From Psychromonas sp. L1A2 (lineage in GTDB: Bacteria > Pseudomonadota > Gammaproteobacteria > Enterobacterales > Psychromonadaceae): a stretch of DNA of 64,000 nucleotides. Location of the stretch: NCBI RefSeq assembly GCF_009828855.1, contig NZ_WUAG01000001.1, positions 1,488,001 to 1,552,000 on the forward strand. The letters run 5' to 3'. Positions 1-9,602 of this stretch are shown in pieces. The position numbers and the translations under genes were made by a program. Within the stretch, counting starts at the first letter, position 1; every line of letters begins with the position of its first letter. The notes beneath the pieces were generated by a model. The model ran no database searches. It was not told the DNA's origin and was given only the letters and a program-made list of their open reading frames with translations.

Positions 1-1
1 C

Positions 2-373
2 TTATTTGTTTGGGCTTATTTTCCTTCGTGCTCTTCGTGTAGCGCAGCGCTTCGTGGTTTATTAAGATTTTTAAAATCAAAAGCCGATTAACCACGAAGG
101 CACGAAGGTGGAGAAGATTAGGTCAAAAGCAAAAAGTGTTAAAACTAAACAACCTTATTTTGTTTGGGCTTGTTTTTCTTCGTGCTCTTCGTGTAGCGCA
201 GCGCTTCGTGGTTTATTAAGATTTTTAAAATCAAAAGCCGATTAACCACGAAGGCACGAAGGGTGGAGAAGGTTAGGTCAAAAGCTTAATAAAAGTATTA
301 ATGATGGTTTTCCTTCGTGCTCTTCGTGGTTACTTAAGATTTTTAAAATTAAAAGTGATTAACCACGAAGGCA
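2..373. repeat. Three palindromic intergenic repeats
   Basis: Three copies of the same unit lie in a row downstream of pepD. In the first two, the arm CCTTCGTG-ct-CTTCGTG (23-39; the second copy begins at 177) faces AACCACGAAGGCACGAAGG (90-108 and 244-262), so each copy can fold into a long hairpin. The two full units are offset by 154 bp. The third (311-373) is shorter and lacks the internal TAGCGCAGCGC segment. Such CTTCGTGG palindromes resemble REP-like intergenic repeats. No coding potential was seen. The left edge may extend beyond the window. Confidence 0.8.
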
Positions 374-382
374 TTTACATGC

Positions 383-1840
383 TTACTCAACTGCTTTTAA
401 GGTGGCTTTCAAAAGCGCCCAATAATTATCAACGGATGCAATATGTACTTTTTCGTCAGGACTGTGTGGGAATTTAATAGTCGGGCCAAATGAAATCATA
501 TCCCAGTGTGGGTATTTATCACTGAATAAGCCGCATTCTAATCCAGCGTGGATCACCATCGCTTTAGGTTTATTAGCAAATAACGTTTCATATTGTGTTT
601 CCATAACTTTATATATTGCTGAGTTTGTATTCGGCGTCCAGCCTGGGTAGTTACCTTCTTTTGCTACTCGTCCATTAAATTGTTTGAAGTGAGTTGCAAT
701 TAAATCTGCTTGAGCGTGTTTGTCAGCATCAACTTGTGAGCGCACTAATACTTGAATAGCAAACTGATTAATTGAGCCGCTTTGTTGAGTGATAACGCCT
801 AAGTTACTTGATGTTTCAACAACATTAGGAAAGTTGTCATCCATTGCAAATACACCATTGCTACAATTTTCTAACGAGTTTAATAGATTGTTATGACTTG
901 TGTGGGTTAATACTGAGCCGGGTAACGAACATGGAGTGATGTTTACTGAAAAGTTATTTTCACTGGCTCTGTACTTATCTTTAAGGCTAACTTCTAATGT
1001 ATTGATGACGGTTTTAATACTATTGTAATATTGTTCATCACACACAATGACGGCTTTTGCTTCACGTGGAATAGCATTACGTAAACTACCACCTGAAAGT
1101 GACGAGATTAAAAAAGGCGTGCCCTCTAAGTTAGTTAATACAGAGGCTAGCTCTTTAACAGCATTTGCGCGGCCTAAGTTAATATCAACGCCAGAATGGC
1201 CGCCTTTTAAACCTGAAATAGTAATTTCATAGGCATATTCAGAGATGTCAGATTCCATTTTTTCAAAAGGAAGCAGTACGTTAACATTCACACCGCCAGC
1301 ACAACCCACGTAAAGTTCGCCTTCTTGTTCTGAGTCGGTGTTGATTAAAATCTTGCCCTGTAAAGCATCCGCTTCTAAACCAAATGCACCGGTCATTCCC
1401 GTTTCTTCATCGGTAGTGATCAGGACTTCTAATGGACCATGTTCAATACTGTCATCATCTAAAATAGCTAAACATGACGCCATACCGATACCATTATCAG
1501 CCCCTAGCGTTGTATTATCTGCACGTAACCATTCACCATCAATAATAGGGGTGATTGGGTCAGTAACAAAATCATGCTCTTTATCATTGTTTTTTTGCGG
1601 CACCATATCAAGGTGACATTGCAATATAACGGGAGTTTTGTCTTCAAAACCGGTGGAAGCTGATTTTGTCAGCATTAAGTTACCTATTTTATCCTTAACA
1701 CAGGCGATATTTTTTTTAGCTGCCCAATTAATAATCCAATGAGTAAGTTGCTCTTCATGCTTTGAAGGATGAGGGATTGCGCATATTTTTTCAAAGAATG
1801 ACCAAACTGGAGCTGCTTGAAGTGATTGTAATTGTTGCAT
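383..1840 (-). CDS. pepD: Aminoacyl-histidine dipeptidase (peptidase D)
   Basis: This 485-residue cytosolic M20C metallopeptidase, the same length as E. coli PepD, cleaves Xaa-His dipeptides such as carnosine. The expected di-zinc ligands and catalytic residues can be seen: H76 and D78 in CHLDMV, D115 in LGADNG, the E145-E146 pair in TTDEETG, and a C-terminal histidine in FPHSPDEKVH. The start gives a full-length N-terminus matching the family (MQQLQSL). It is transcribed away from carAB and ends just before the palindromic repeats. A perfect FNR-type palindrome lies about 83-96 bp upstream of the start codon, so oxygen-dependent control is possible. Confidence 0.95.
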   Translation of the reverse strand: MQQLQSLQAAPVWSFFEKICAIPHPSKHEEQLTHWIINWAAKKNIACVKDKIGNLMLTKSASTGFEDKTPVILQCHLDMVPQKNNDKEHDFVTDPITPIIDGEWLRADNTTLGADNGIGMASCLAILDDDSIEHGPLEVLITTDEETGMTGAFGLEADALQGKILINTDSEQEGELYVGCAGGVNVNVLLPFEKMESDISEYAYEITISGLKGGHSGVDINLGRANAVKELASVLTNLEGTPFLISSLSGGSLRNAIPREAKAVIVCDEQYYNSIKTVINTLEVSLKDKYRASENNFSVNITPCSLPGSVLTHTSHNNLLNSLENCSNGVFAMDDNFPNVVETSSNLGVITQQSGSINQFAIQVLVRSQVDADKHAQADLIATHFKQFNGRVAKEGNYPGWTPNTNSAIYKVMETQYETLFANKPKAMVIHAGLECGLFSDKYPHWDMISFGPTIKFPHSPDEKVHIASVDNYWALLKATLKAVE

Positions 1841-1922
1841 AAACAGGCCTTTTGCCGCTTAAAAGAAGAATAACCTCAGTTTTACTTGGTTTGAATTCCA
1901 AGTCTTTTACGTTATTATGTAA

Positions 1923-1936
1923 TTGATCTAGATCAA
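1923..1936. promoter_or_regulatory. Perfect FNR-type palindrome
   Basis: TTGATCTAGATCAA matches the FNR consensus TTGAT-N4-ATCAA exactly. It lies between pepD (minus) and the 38-codon gene at 1967 (plus). On the plus side a possible -10 (TATAAA, 1939-1944) follows at once. On the minus side CATAAT (1919-1914) could be a -10. In both directions the site would sit near -22, which favours repression over class II activation if these -10 guesses are right. The match is direct; the role is inferred. Confidence 0.6.
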
Positions 1937-1966
1937 TTTATAAAAATAAACGTTAAGGAAGTTACC

Positions 1967-2083
1967 GTGTCAGAAGAAAACTTTAAAGACCCATATAGCC
2001 TACGTCATTTTCTTGGTTTGTTGGCTGTGTTTTTAATTCCAACCTTGCCAGCTACTTTAACGTTAATTAAAGTACTGTCTTAA
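1967..2083 (+). CDS. Small single-span membrane protein, 38 aa
   Basis: The GTG start is preceded by AAGGA at 1955-1959. The 38-residue product begins MSEENFKDPYSLRHF and then has one hydrophobic segment (about residues 15-36, FLGLLAVFLIPTLPATLTLI). The stop is followed by a strong hairpin at 2091-2127. A perfect FNR-type palindrome lies just upstream. I do not recognise the family. Small one-span proteins of this kind often associate with respiratory or transport complexes, but no partner gene is adjacent. Support comes from the ribosome binding site, amphipathic head plus membrane span, and flanking signals. Confidence 0.6.
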   Translation: MSEENFKDPYSLRHFLGLLAVFLIPTLPATLTLIKVLS

Positions 2084-2090
2084 AAATCAA

Positions 2091-2127
2091 TCGGTTACTA
2101 ATTTCATTAATGATAATTGGTAACCGA
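2091..2127 (+). terminator. Hairpin after the 38-aa gene
   Basis: TCGGTTACTAATT pairs with AATTGGTAACCGA (13 bp with one G-U pair) around an 11-nt loop. No uninterrupted T tract follows, so it may act as a transcript 3'-end stabiliser or a weak terminator. Confidence 0.45.
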
Positions 2128-2302
2128 ATTTACTCCCTCCACGCTACTCTTTTTTCCCTCTTATGTCATTAATTTCTAATTGATTTAACGCTCAAGTAAA
2201 CGAAATTTGATCTCGGTATCTTATCTACCAATTGCTAACATATTTCGAGATATAAATAAATTGCCAAAATAGACATTTATTTTTATAAAATTAAAAATTT
2301 GA

Positions 2303-2330
2303 TTGGTCAATTGCGCTTAAGATCTATAAA
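2303..2330 (+). promoter_or_regulatory. Candidate carAB promoter
   Basis: TTGGTC (2303-2308) and TATAAA (2325-2330) are separated by 16 bp, about 110 bp upstream of the proposed carA start. The intervening leader is AT-rich. No clear ARG box was identified. Confidence 0.4.
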
Positions 2331-2438
2331 ATACGCGGAATTTGCCAAATTTTACTATTTTCTGGTGAAAAAATGCTCTGCATGGCCTCACTCAGATTAT
2401 ATAAATTTTTATTTATTTGTTATTTCATGGAGGTTAAC

Positions 2439-3575
2439 TTGAGTCATTCTGCCATACTGGTATTGGAAGATGGGACTGTATTTAGAGGCGTATCAATCGG
2501 CGCTCACGGAAGCTCTGTTGGTGAGGTTGTTTTTAACACTTCAATGACAGGCTACCAAGAAATTCTGACTGATCCATCATACGCAAGACAAATCATTACA
2601 CTCACTTACCCTCACATTGGCAACACTGGAACAAACGATGAAGATGAAGAATCTCCATCAATCCATGCTTGTGGCCTCGTTATCCGCGATTTACCTCTTC
2701 TAGCAAGCAACTTCCGTAGTCAAGCATCATTAAGTGAATACTTAACAGCACGTAATGTTGTTGGTATAGCTGATATTGATACACGTAAGTTAACACGTAT
2801 TTTACGTGAGAAAGGTGCGCAATCTGGTTGTATCGTCGCCGGTGATAACATTGATGAAGCTGCTGCACTTGCACAAGCTAAAGCCTTCCCCGGTTTAAAA
2901 GGAATGGACTTAGCGAAAGAAGTAACAACAAAAGAATCATTTGAATGGTCTGAAGGCAGCTGGACATTAACTGGCGGCTTACCTGCACCAAAAACAGATT
3001 GTAAATATCATGTTGTTGCTTATGACTACGGTGTTAAACGTAATATTTTACGTATGTTAGCTGACCGTGACTGTAAATTAACCGTGGTACCAGCGCAAAC
3101 ACCTGCATCTGAAGTGTTAGCAATGAATCCAGATGGTATCTTCCTATCTAATGGCCCTGGCGATCCAGAACCATGTACTTACGCGATTGAAGCTATCCAA
3201 GAAATCCTAAAAACTGATATTCCAGTATTCGGTATTTGTTTAGGTCACCAGTTACTTGCACTAGCAAGTGGCGCAAAAACAGTGAAGATGAAATTTGGTC
3301 ATCACGGTGCAAACCATCCTGTTAAAGATTTAGAGCGTGACGTTGTGATGATCACTAGTCAAAACCACGGTTTTGCAGCTGACGAATCTACATTACCGGC
3401 AAACTTACGTGCAACGCATGTGTCATTGTTTGATGGTTCATTACAAGGTATTCACCGTACTGATAAAGCCGCATTTAGTTTCCAAGGTCACCCAGAAGCT
3501 AGCCCGGGTCCACATGATGCAGCGCCTTTATTTGATCACTTCATTGAATTGATTGAACAGTACAAAAACGCCTAG
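2439..3575 (+). CDS. carA: Carbamoyl-phosphate synthase small subunit
   Basis: This is the glutaminase subunit that feeds ammonia to CarB for carbamoyl phosphate, used in pyrimidine and arginine synthesis. I place the start at a TTG (2439) because GGAGG (2429-2433) is spaced 5 bases from it and the product then begins [13 protein letters not shown], as in E. coli CarA, with 378 residues against 382. Longer in-frame starts at 2373 and 2427 would add a non-conserved head, and the 2427 ATG overlaps the ribosome binding site. The class I amidotransferase triad is present: C267 in GICLGHQ, H351 and E353 in GHPEAS. carB follows after 138 bp. Confidence 0.95.
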   Translation: MSHSAILVLEDGTVFRGVSIGAHGSSVGEVVFNTSMTGYQEILTDPSYARQIITLTYPHIGNTGTNDEDEESPSIHACGLVIRDLPLLASNFRSQASLSEYLTARNVVGIADIDTRKLTRILREKGAQSGCIVAGDNIDEAAALAQAKAFPGLKGMDLAKEVTTKESFEWSEGSWTLTGGLPAPKTDCKYHVVAYDYGVKRNILRMLADRDCKLTVVPAQTPASEVLAMNPDGIFLSNGPGDPEPCTYAIEAIQEILKTDIPVFGICLGHQLLALASGAKTVKMKFGHHGANHPVKDLERDVVMITSQNHGFAADESTLPANLRATHVSLFDGSLQGIHRTDKAAFSFQGHPEASPGPHDAAPLFDHFIELIEQYKNA

Positions 3576-3713
3576 TTAAGAATTGGCTTCAACATTACTT
3601 GCGGTTTAGTTTTTAAAATAGCCAGTCATTTAAGGCTTTTTGGAAACAATTTATCGCAAGTTATTTTGTAACGATTCCTAATCAAAGAACAAAAAATAAA
3701 AAGGTAATTTCAG

Positions 3714-6700
3714 ATGCCAAAACGTAATGACTTAAAAACTATCCTAATCATTGGTGCAGGTCCGATTGTTATCGGTCAAGCTTGTGAATTCGATTACTCA
3801 GGCGCACAAGCTTGTAAAGCGTTAAGAGAAGAAGGGTACCGTGTTGTACTTGTTAATTCTAATCCAGCAACAATAATGACTGACCCAGAAATGGCCGATG
3901 CCACTTACATCGAACCAATTCACTGGCAAGTAGTAGAAAAAATTATCGCTAAAGAGCGCCCATGTGCAGTATTACCAACAATGGGTGGCCAAACGGCACT
4001 TAACTGTGCACTAGAGCTTGAAGAAAAAGGTATTTTAGCGAAATACAACGTTGAAATGATTGGTGCAACAGCGGATGCAATTGATAAAGCTGAAGACCGT
4101 AGTCGTTTTGATACAGCAATGAAGAAAATTGGACTTGAATGTCCACGTGCAGGTATCGCACATACAATGGAAGAAGCTTACGGTGTATTAGACATGGTTG
4201 GCTTCCCTTGTATTATCCGTCCATCATTTACGATGGGTGGAACAGGCGGTGGTATCGCGTATAACAAAGAAGAGTTTGACGATATTTGTTCAAACGGTTT
4301 AGACCTTTCTCCAACAAGCGAATTATTGATTGATGAATCATTAATTGGTTGGAAAGAGTATGAAATGGAAGTAGTTCGCGACAAAAATGATAACTGTATC
4401 ATTGTGTGTGCGATTGAAAACTTTGACCCAATGGGTATTCATACGGGTGACTCAATTACCGTTGCACCAGCTCAAACACTAACAGACAAAGAATACCAAC
4501 TAATGCGTAATGCTTCTTTAGCAGTACTACGTGAAATTGGTGTTGAAACAGGCGGTTCAAACGTACAGTTTGGTATCAACCCTGCAGACGGCCGTATGGT
4601 ATTGATTGAGATGAACCCACGTGTATCTCGCTCATCTGCGCTCGCGTCAAAAGCAACGGGTTTCCCAATTGCTAAAATCGCAGCAAAATTAGCCATCGGT
4701 TACACGCTTGATGAATTACAAAACGATATCACTGGCGGTAAAACACCAGCATCGTTCGAACCAACAATCGATTACGTTGTCACTAAGATCCCGCGTTTTA
4801 ACTTTGAAAAATTCGCTAACTCTAATTCTCGTTTAACAACGCAAATGAAATCAGTTGGTGAAGTCATGGCGATTGGCCGTAACCAACAAGAATCATTACA
4901 AAAAGCACTTCGTGGTCTAGAAGTGGGCGCTGACGGTTTCAGCCCAATGGTTGACTTAAACGATGCTGGCGCAAAAGACAAAGTATTATACGAACTACGT
5001 GAAGCGGGTGCTGAACGTATTTGGTACATCGGCGATGCATTCCGTCTAGGTATGACGATGGAAGAAATTCATAACATCACCATGATCGACAACTGGTTCC
5101 TCGTTCAAATCGAAGATCTAATCTTAGAAGAGAAGAAACTAGCAGAAGGCGGTTTACGTTCTCTAGATGAAGCGCGTTTACGTGGACTTAAACGTAAAGG
5201 TTTTGCCGATAGCCGTATCGCAACGGTAGTCGGTATTTCAGAAACTGAAGTACGCAAACTACGTGAAAAATTTGTATTACACCCAGTTTACAAGCGTGTA
5301 GATACCTGTGCTGCTGAGTTCTCATCTGATACTGCTTACATGTACTCAACCTACGACGAAGAGTGTGAAGCAAACCCAACAGATAACGAAAAAATCATGA
5401 TCATCGGTGGTGGCCCTAACCGTATCGGTCAAGGTATTGAATTCGATTACTGTTGTGTACACGCGGCGCAAGCAATGCGTGCAGACGGTTACGAAACGAT
5501 CATGGTGAACTGTAACCCTGAAACCGTTTCAACGGACTACGATACCTCTGACCGTTTATACTTCGAATCAATTACACTTGAAGACGTACTTGAAATCGTA
5601 CGTGTTGAAAAGCCTAAAGGCGTTATCGTGCAATACGGTGGTCAAACACCACTTAAATTAGCACGTGCACTTGAAGCTGCTGGCGTACCCATCATCGGTA
5701 CTTCACCAGAAGCCATTGACCGCGCAGAAGACCGTGAACGTTTCCAACAAGTGGTTGAGCGTCTAGGCCTTAAACAACCTGAAAACGATACTGTAACCAC
5801 ACTTGAGCAAGCGGTTACGTCAGCAACACGTATTGGTTACCCATTAGTCGTACGTCCTTCGTATGTACTAGGTGGTCGTGCGATGGAAATTGTATATGAC
5901 GAAATTGATTTACGTCGTTACTTTAAAGAAGCAGTGAGTGTTTCAAATGAATCACCAGTACTTCTTGACCGTTTCCTAGATGATGCAATCGAAGTTGATA
6001 TCGATGCCATCTGTGACGGTACTGATGTGGTTATCGGTGGCATCATGGAGCACATTGAGCAAGCTGGCGTTCACTCTGGTGACTCTGCATGTTCATTACC
6101 TGCTTATACACTAAGTGCTGAAATTCAAGACGAAATGCGTGGCTACATCAAAGCATTAGCGTTAGAACTAGGTGTTGTTGGTTTAATGAATACACAGCTT
6201 GCTGTTAAAGATAACGAAGTTTACATGATTGAAGTAAACCCGCGTGCAGCACGTACCGTACCGTTCGTTTCTAAAGCGACAAGTGTGCCAATTGCTAAAA
6301 TTGGTGCAAGTGTCATGGCAGGCAAAACGCTGAAAGAACTAGGCATTACTGAAGAAGTTATTCCACCATACTACTCTGTTAAAGAAGTGGTATTACCGTT
6401 CAACAAATTCCCAGGCTCAGATCCAATCTTAGGCCCTGAAATGCGTTCAACGGGTGAAGTAATGGGTGCCGGTGCTACTTTTGCTGAAGCTTATGCTAAA
6501 GCTGAATTAGGTTCGACTAAAGAAGTCGCAACGGTTGGCCGCGCATTAATCTCTGTCCGTAACAGTGATAAAAAGCGTGTTGCTAAACTAGCACAGAAAC
6601 TACTTGATTTAGGTTTCGAATTGGATGCGACACACGGCACTATGATCGTACTACAAGAGTCAGGCATCAATGCTCGTCTGGTTAATAAAGTACAAGAAGG

Positions 6701-6944
6701 TCGTCCGCATATTCTTGACCGTATTAAGAACAGTGAGTACAACTACATTGTAAACACAACAGAAGGGCGCGTAGCGATTGAAGATTCTCGTCAATTACGT
6801 CGTGCTGCGTTACGTTACAAAGTAGACTACACAACAACACTAAACGGTGCATTTGCAACGTGTCAGGCTCATACCGCTGACCCAACAGCACCAGAAGCGA
6901 CAGTTAACTCAGTACAAGAGTTACATAAACGTATTAATGGTTAA
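3714..6944 (+). CDS. carB: Carbamoyl-phosphate synthase large subunit
   Basis: The 1076-residue synthetase subunit (E. coli 1073) has two homologous halves, each opening with a nucleotide-binding motif: [20 protein letters not shown] near residue 9 and [20 protein letters not shown] near 560. Each half carries an ATP-grasp domain (roughly 129-325 and 680-870). A methylglyoxal-synthase-like allosteric domain fills the last 130 residues. It joins CarA-derived ammonia, bicarbonate and two ATP. AAGGTAA precedes the ATG. The 138-bp gap from carA contains only a weak long-range pairing (ACTTGCG/CGCAAGT). Its native terminator immediately downstream is interrupted by an IS4 element. Confidence 0.97.
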   Translation: MPKRNDLKTILIIGAGPIVIGQACEFDYSGAQACKALREEGYRVVLVNSNPATIMTDPEMADATYIEPIHWQVVEKIIAKERPCAVLPTMGGQTALNCALELEEKGILAKYNVEMIGATADAIDKAEDRSRFDTAMKKIGLECPRAGIAHTMEEAYGVLDMVGFPCIIRPSFTMGGTGGGIAYNKEEFDDICSNGLDLSPTSELLIDESLIGWKEYEMEVVRDKNDNCIIVCAIENFDPMGIHTGDSITVAPAQTLTDKEYQLMRNASLAVLREIGVETGGSNVQFGINPADGRMVLIEMNPRVSRSSALASKATGFPIAKIAAKLAIGYTLDELQNDITGGKTPASFEPTIDYVVTKIPRFNFEKFANSNSRLTTQMKSVGEVMAIGRNQQESLQKALRGLEVGADGFSPMVDLNDAGAKDKVLYELREAGAERIWYIGDAFRLGMTMEEIHNITMIDNWFLVQIEDLILEEKKLAEGGLRSLDEARLRGLKRKGFADSRIATVVGISETEVRKLREKFVLHPVYKRVDTCAAEFSSDTAYMYSTYDEECEANPTDNEKIMIIGGGPNRIGQGIEFDYCCVHAAQAMRADGYETIMVNCNPETVSTDYDTSDRLYFESITLEDVLEIVRVEKPKGVIVQYGGQTPLKLARALEAAGVPIIGTSPEAIDRAEDRERFQQVVERLGLKQPENDTVTTLEQAVTSATRIGYPLVVRPSYVLGGRAMEIVYDEIDLRRYFKEAVSVSNESPVLLDRFLDDAIEVDIDAICDGTDVVIGGIMEHIEQAGVHSGDSACSLPAYTLSAEIQDEMRGYIKALALELGVVGLMNTQLAVKDNEVYMIEVNPRAARTVPFVSKATSVPIAKIGASVMAGKTLKELGITEEVIPPYYSVKEVVLPFNKFPGSDPILGPEMRSTGEVMGAGATFAEAYAKAELGSTKEVATVGRALISVRNSDKKRVAKLAQKLLDLGFELDATHGTMIVLQESGINARLVNKVQEGRPHILDRIKNSEYNYIVNTTEGRVAIEDSRQLRRAALRYKVDYTTTLNGAFATCQAHTADPTAPEATVNSVQELHKRING

Positions 6945-6993
6945 TCTTTAAGTTGATAAGCAATTAGCTAGTTTATGTAACGAATAGAAAGCC

Positions 6994-7005
6994 ACTCAAT
7001 AGAGT
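6994..7005. repeat. Left target-site duplication of the IS4 element
   Basis: ACTCAATAGAGT here is repeated exactly at 9536-9547 on the other side of the element. A 12-bp duplication is within the 10-13 bp range known for IS4-family insertion. It lies inside the carB terminator stem-loop. Confidence 0.85.
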
Positions 7006-7063
7006 AATGCCGATCGTTTAAGGATCTGTTAAGAAAACTTGAACGATCTTACAGATAGATCAT

Positions 7064-7099
7064 AATCCTCAATCTTATTAAAGGTTGGGGATTTTTTTT
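7064..7099 (+). terminator. Terminator inside the IS4 left end
   Basis: AATCCTCAATCTT pairs with AAGGTTGGGGATT around ATTA (13 bp, two G-U pairs), followed by a run of 8-9 T. It lies within the IS4 left end upstream of the transposase gene, where it would block read-through from carB into the transposase. Confidence 0.85.
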
Positions 7100-7105
7100 G
7101 TTTAA

Positions 7106-8196
7106 TACCAATTCCGATAATTAAGTTTCCAGATTAACCCAGTCCCTATAACATTGTGAGATGACTCTATTTTTATCTTCACTGAAGCGATTCCAAGCAT
7201 CACAACATTTATTGACAATATCGTTATAACCGTCAAAGCATCTATTCGCGATTCCATTATCCCGCATCCAATGCCAAACTTGTTCGATTGGATTCAATTC
7301 AGGAGAATACGGAGGGAGGTGAATGATCGTTAAATTAGTAAACTCTTCAGCTAAATACGACTGGTGCCAACTGGCTCGATCCATTATTACAACGGCATAT
7401 TTTCCCTTTGGGGTTGCATCAGAAATTAAGCGTAAATGAACCTTCATCACTTCACTATTACTGTAAGGCATTACTAATGCCTCGGTTTGACCTGTATTGA
7501 TACAGACCGCGCCAAATAAATAAGCATACTCAAATTGTTGCTGCTGAATGGCCCTTGGCCTGGTTCCTTTTTTTGCCCATATCCTAGTTGTTGTATTACG
7601 TTGACCAAACCTAGCCTCATCCTGAAACCAAATATGTACATCTTTTAAATGAACATGCCCAGGGATCTTAAGGATCGTATTTATTTGGAATTTTTTTAAA
7701 AGATGCTTGGATTTCTTCTGATTGTTTGGGGTGCTTAGAGCGAGTTGCTATCCAGCTTAGATTTAATTTGTTGAGTAAATGATAAATATTAGTTTTTTGA
7801 TAAGTGACCCCGAATGTTGTTTCAATATATTCTTTTATATCCTTCCCCTGCAGACGGCCTCCTTCTGATTTTATCGCATTATCAATGACATATTGTTTTA
7901 TGTTAGCAAGTTGCTCTGGCGTGAGTCGATGAGGCCTCCCGCTACGGGGCTTTACTTCCAGACCTGTTAACCCAGAATGAAGGTATGCTTTAATCCAAAT
8001 GTTGACACTTCTACGGCTTACCTTTAAAAAAGTCGCAATATCAGTTCTACTTTTCCCTTCTAAGAAATGCGAGACAGCGAGTAATTTTAATCGTTGTCTC
8101 GCATTGGTTGCGCATTAATTAATTCAGAAAAATTTTGACTCATATTAACTCCTTTGTAAGAAGCTTAATTAGATCACATATTTATCGGAAATGGTA
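7106..8196 (-). mobile_element. IS630-family element inserted in the IS4 element
   Basis: Terminal inverted repeats are TACCAATTCCGATAA (7106-7120) and, on the other strand, TACCATTTCCGATAA (8196-8182). The bounding TA dinucleotides (7106-7107 and 8195-8196) fit the TA target duplication of IS630/Tc1. The minus-strand transposase inside is a DDE_3 type. The right end stops 10 bp before the IS4 transposase ATG (8207), so this element landed in the IS4 5' leader and is the younger insertion. Confidence 0.85.
7121..8143 (-). pseudogene. IS630 transposase, two frameshifts
   Basis: The minus-strand gene starts with ATG at 8143 behind AAGGAG and begins MSQNFSELINAQP. A one-base loss near 8105 (CAACCAATG where CAACCAAATG would give NARQRLKLLA) shifts it into the frame of the helix-turn-helix region. 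A second shift lies in a run of seven A (7691-7697), after which the catalytic DDE_3 domain continues: IWFQDEARFGQR, VIMDRASWHQ and the closing LPPYSPELNPIEQVW. Both shifts are single-base. The A7 run could allow transcriptional slippage, but the first shift is not in an obvious slippery site, so I call it broken. Confidence 0.75.
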
Positions 8197-8206
8197 TAAT
8201 CAAGAA

Positions 8207-9522
8207 ATGGAATTAGTTTATGAGTCATTTGAAAATCAAGACTCATACAATAATGTTTTAACTGCTATCGATACAAAATGGATCGAAGAGGCATTATTTA
8301 AAACACAAAAAGCAAGTATTCGACGTCGTCGTTTACCAGCAGAGCAAGCTGTCTGGCTCATCATTATGATGGGCTTGATGCGCAACCATTCTATTAAAGA
8401 AGTTTGTGGCTCCTTAGATATTGCCCTGCAAATAAACCCAGATGAAACATACTCCCATGTTGCTCCTAGTGTATTAACAGACTGTCGCAAACGCTTAGGT
8501 GAGTCACCAATGAGTTATCTTTTTAGTACGACGTGCGCTGCATGGCATGAGGCCATTATTTCAAAGCCACATTCATTAGGGCTAAATTTACTCGCAGTTG
8601 ATGGCACTACATTTAGAGCTCAAGACACATCTGAAAATAGAGCTGAATTTGGTTTTATTTCAAAAAAACATCCTGTATACCCTCAATTACGTATGGTTTC
8701 CTTACATTCAACACAAACAAGAATGTTACTTGGCGCTGCCTTTGATAGTTGTGACATCGGAGAAACAACGTTAGCAAAACGCTTGCTTACAGATATTCCC
8801 GAAGACTCCTTAACATTATTTGACCGATGTTATTTTTCAGCTGATTTAATGCTAAATTGGCAACAATTTGGCATCAATGCTCACTGGTTAACGCCCGTAA
8901 AAAAGAGCATGAGGTATGAAGTTATTAAGCGATATGCAGATAATGACTTATTGATTGAAATGCCTGTTTCTCCCCAGGCACGTGCCAAAAATCCAACATT
9001 ACCAGAAACTTGGCAAGCTAGAATGATTTGTTATAAGCAACCCAAAGGGGAAATTAAAGGTTTTATTACTTCACTCATTGATTCCGAGCTTTATACCATG
9101 GAGGCATTGTTAACTGTTTATTGGGAACGTTGGGAAATAGAGCAGAGCTTTGGTGAACTTAAAAATAACCAACTCAATGGCGAAATAACCTTACGAAGTC
9201 GATTTCCAGAAGGGGTAAAGCAAGAGTTGTGGGGAGTGTGCTTGGTTATAATCTAATTAGGCTTGAGATGGTACATATAGCTCAAGAAGCAAACGTTGAA
9301 CCCACTTGTATTAGCTTTACTTCAGCTATTTGTATAATAGATATGCAAATCCGTGGCTACGCTTTATCAGGCGATGGCACTATTCCCAAAAAACTTCGAC
9401 TTATGCTAGAAGATGTTAAGCATTTTATTTTGCCTAAAAAAAGAAAACACCGAACGTTTTCACATTCAGTGTTTTATATACCATCAAGGTATCCGTTAAG
9501 ATATAAGCCTAACATCTCTTAA
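8207..9522 (+). pseudogene. IS4 transposase, frameshifted near the C-terminus
   Basis: The ATG at 8207 gives MELVYESFENQDS, the start of an IS4-type DDE transposase. Catalytic features include LAVDGTTFRAQD, DRCYFSADL and the Y-(2)-R-(3)-E-(6)-K signature YWERWEIEQSFGELK. After Gln-Glu-Leu-Trp-Gly-Val (about 9238) one base is missing. The frame then ends at a TAA (9254-9256), and the true continuation, GYNLIRLEMVHIAQEA, runs in the next frame to a stop at 9522 inside the right terminal repeat. An apparent upstream extension of the reading frame lies within the inserted IS630 element and is not original. Confidence 0.82.
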
Positions 9523-9535
9523 CCGAACGGCATTG

Positions 9536-9556
9536 ACTCAATAGAGTGGTTTTTTT
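9536..9556 (+). terminator. Right half of the carB terminator with IS4 target duplication
   Basis: ACTC-AATA-GAGT followed by GG and seven T is what remains of the uninterrupted carB terminator, CCACTC-AATA-GAGTGG-T7. The left half is at 6992-7005. The shortened 4-bp stem may still work weakly for transcripts leaving the IS4 element. Confidence 0.7.
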
Positions 9557-9602
9557 GTTTGTTGTGTTTCGTTATTATTTAGAGGTGCCTTTACAAGACA
9601 CC

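Larger units (their letters stand above)
7006..9535 (+). mobile_element. IS4-family element interrupted by an IS630 element
   Basis: The left end AATGCCGATCGTTTAAG (7006-7022) and the inverted right end AATGCCGTTCGGTTAAG (9534-9518 on the minus strand) agree at 15 of 17 positions and resemble IS4 termini. Identical 12-bp direct repeats flank the element. Between the left end and the transposase gene lie an internal terminator (7064-7099) and an IS630-family element (7106-8196). Without that insert the IS4 element would be about 1.44 kb, a normal IS4 size. Its transposase gene has a frameshift. Confidence 0.88.

Noticed and set aside
3597-3661. ACTTGCG/CGCAAGT pairing between carA and carB as an attenuator
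   Set aside because: Only 7 bp with a 51-nt loop and no T tract; too weak to call.
8135-8206. In-frame extension of the IS4 transposase upstream of 8207
   Set aside because: It lies inside the IS630 element and its terminal repeat, so it is a by-product of the insertion.
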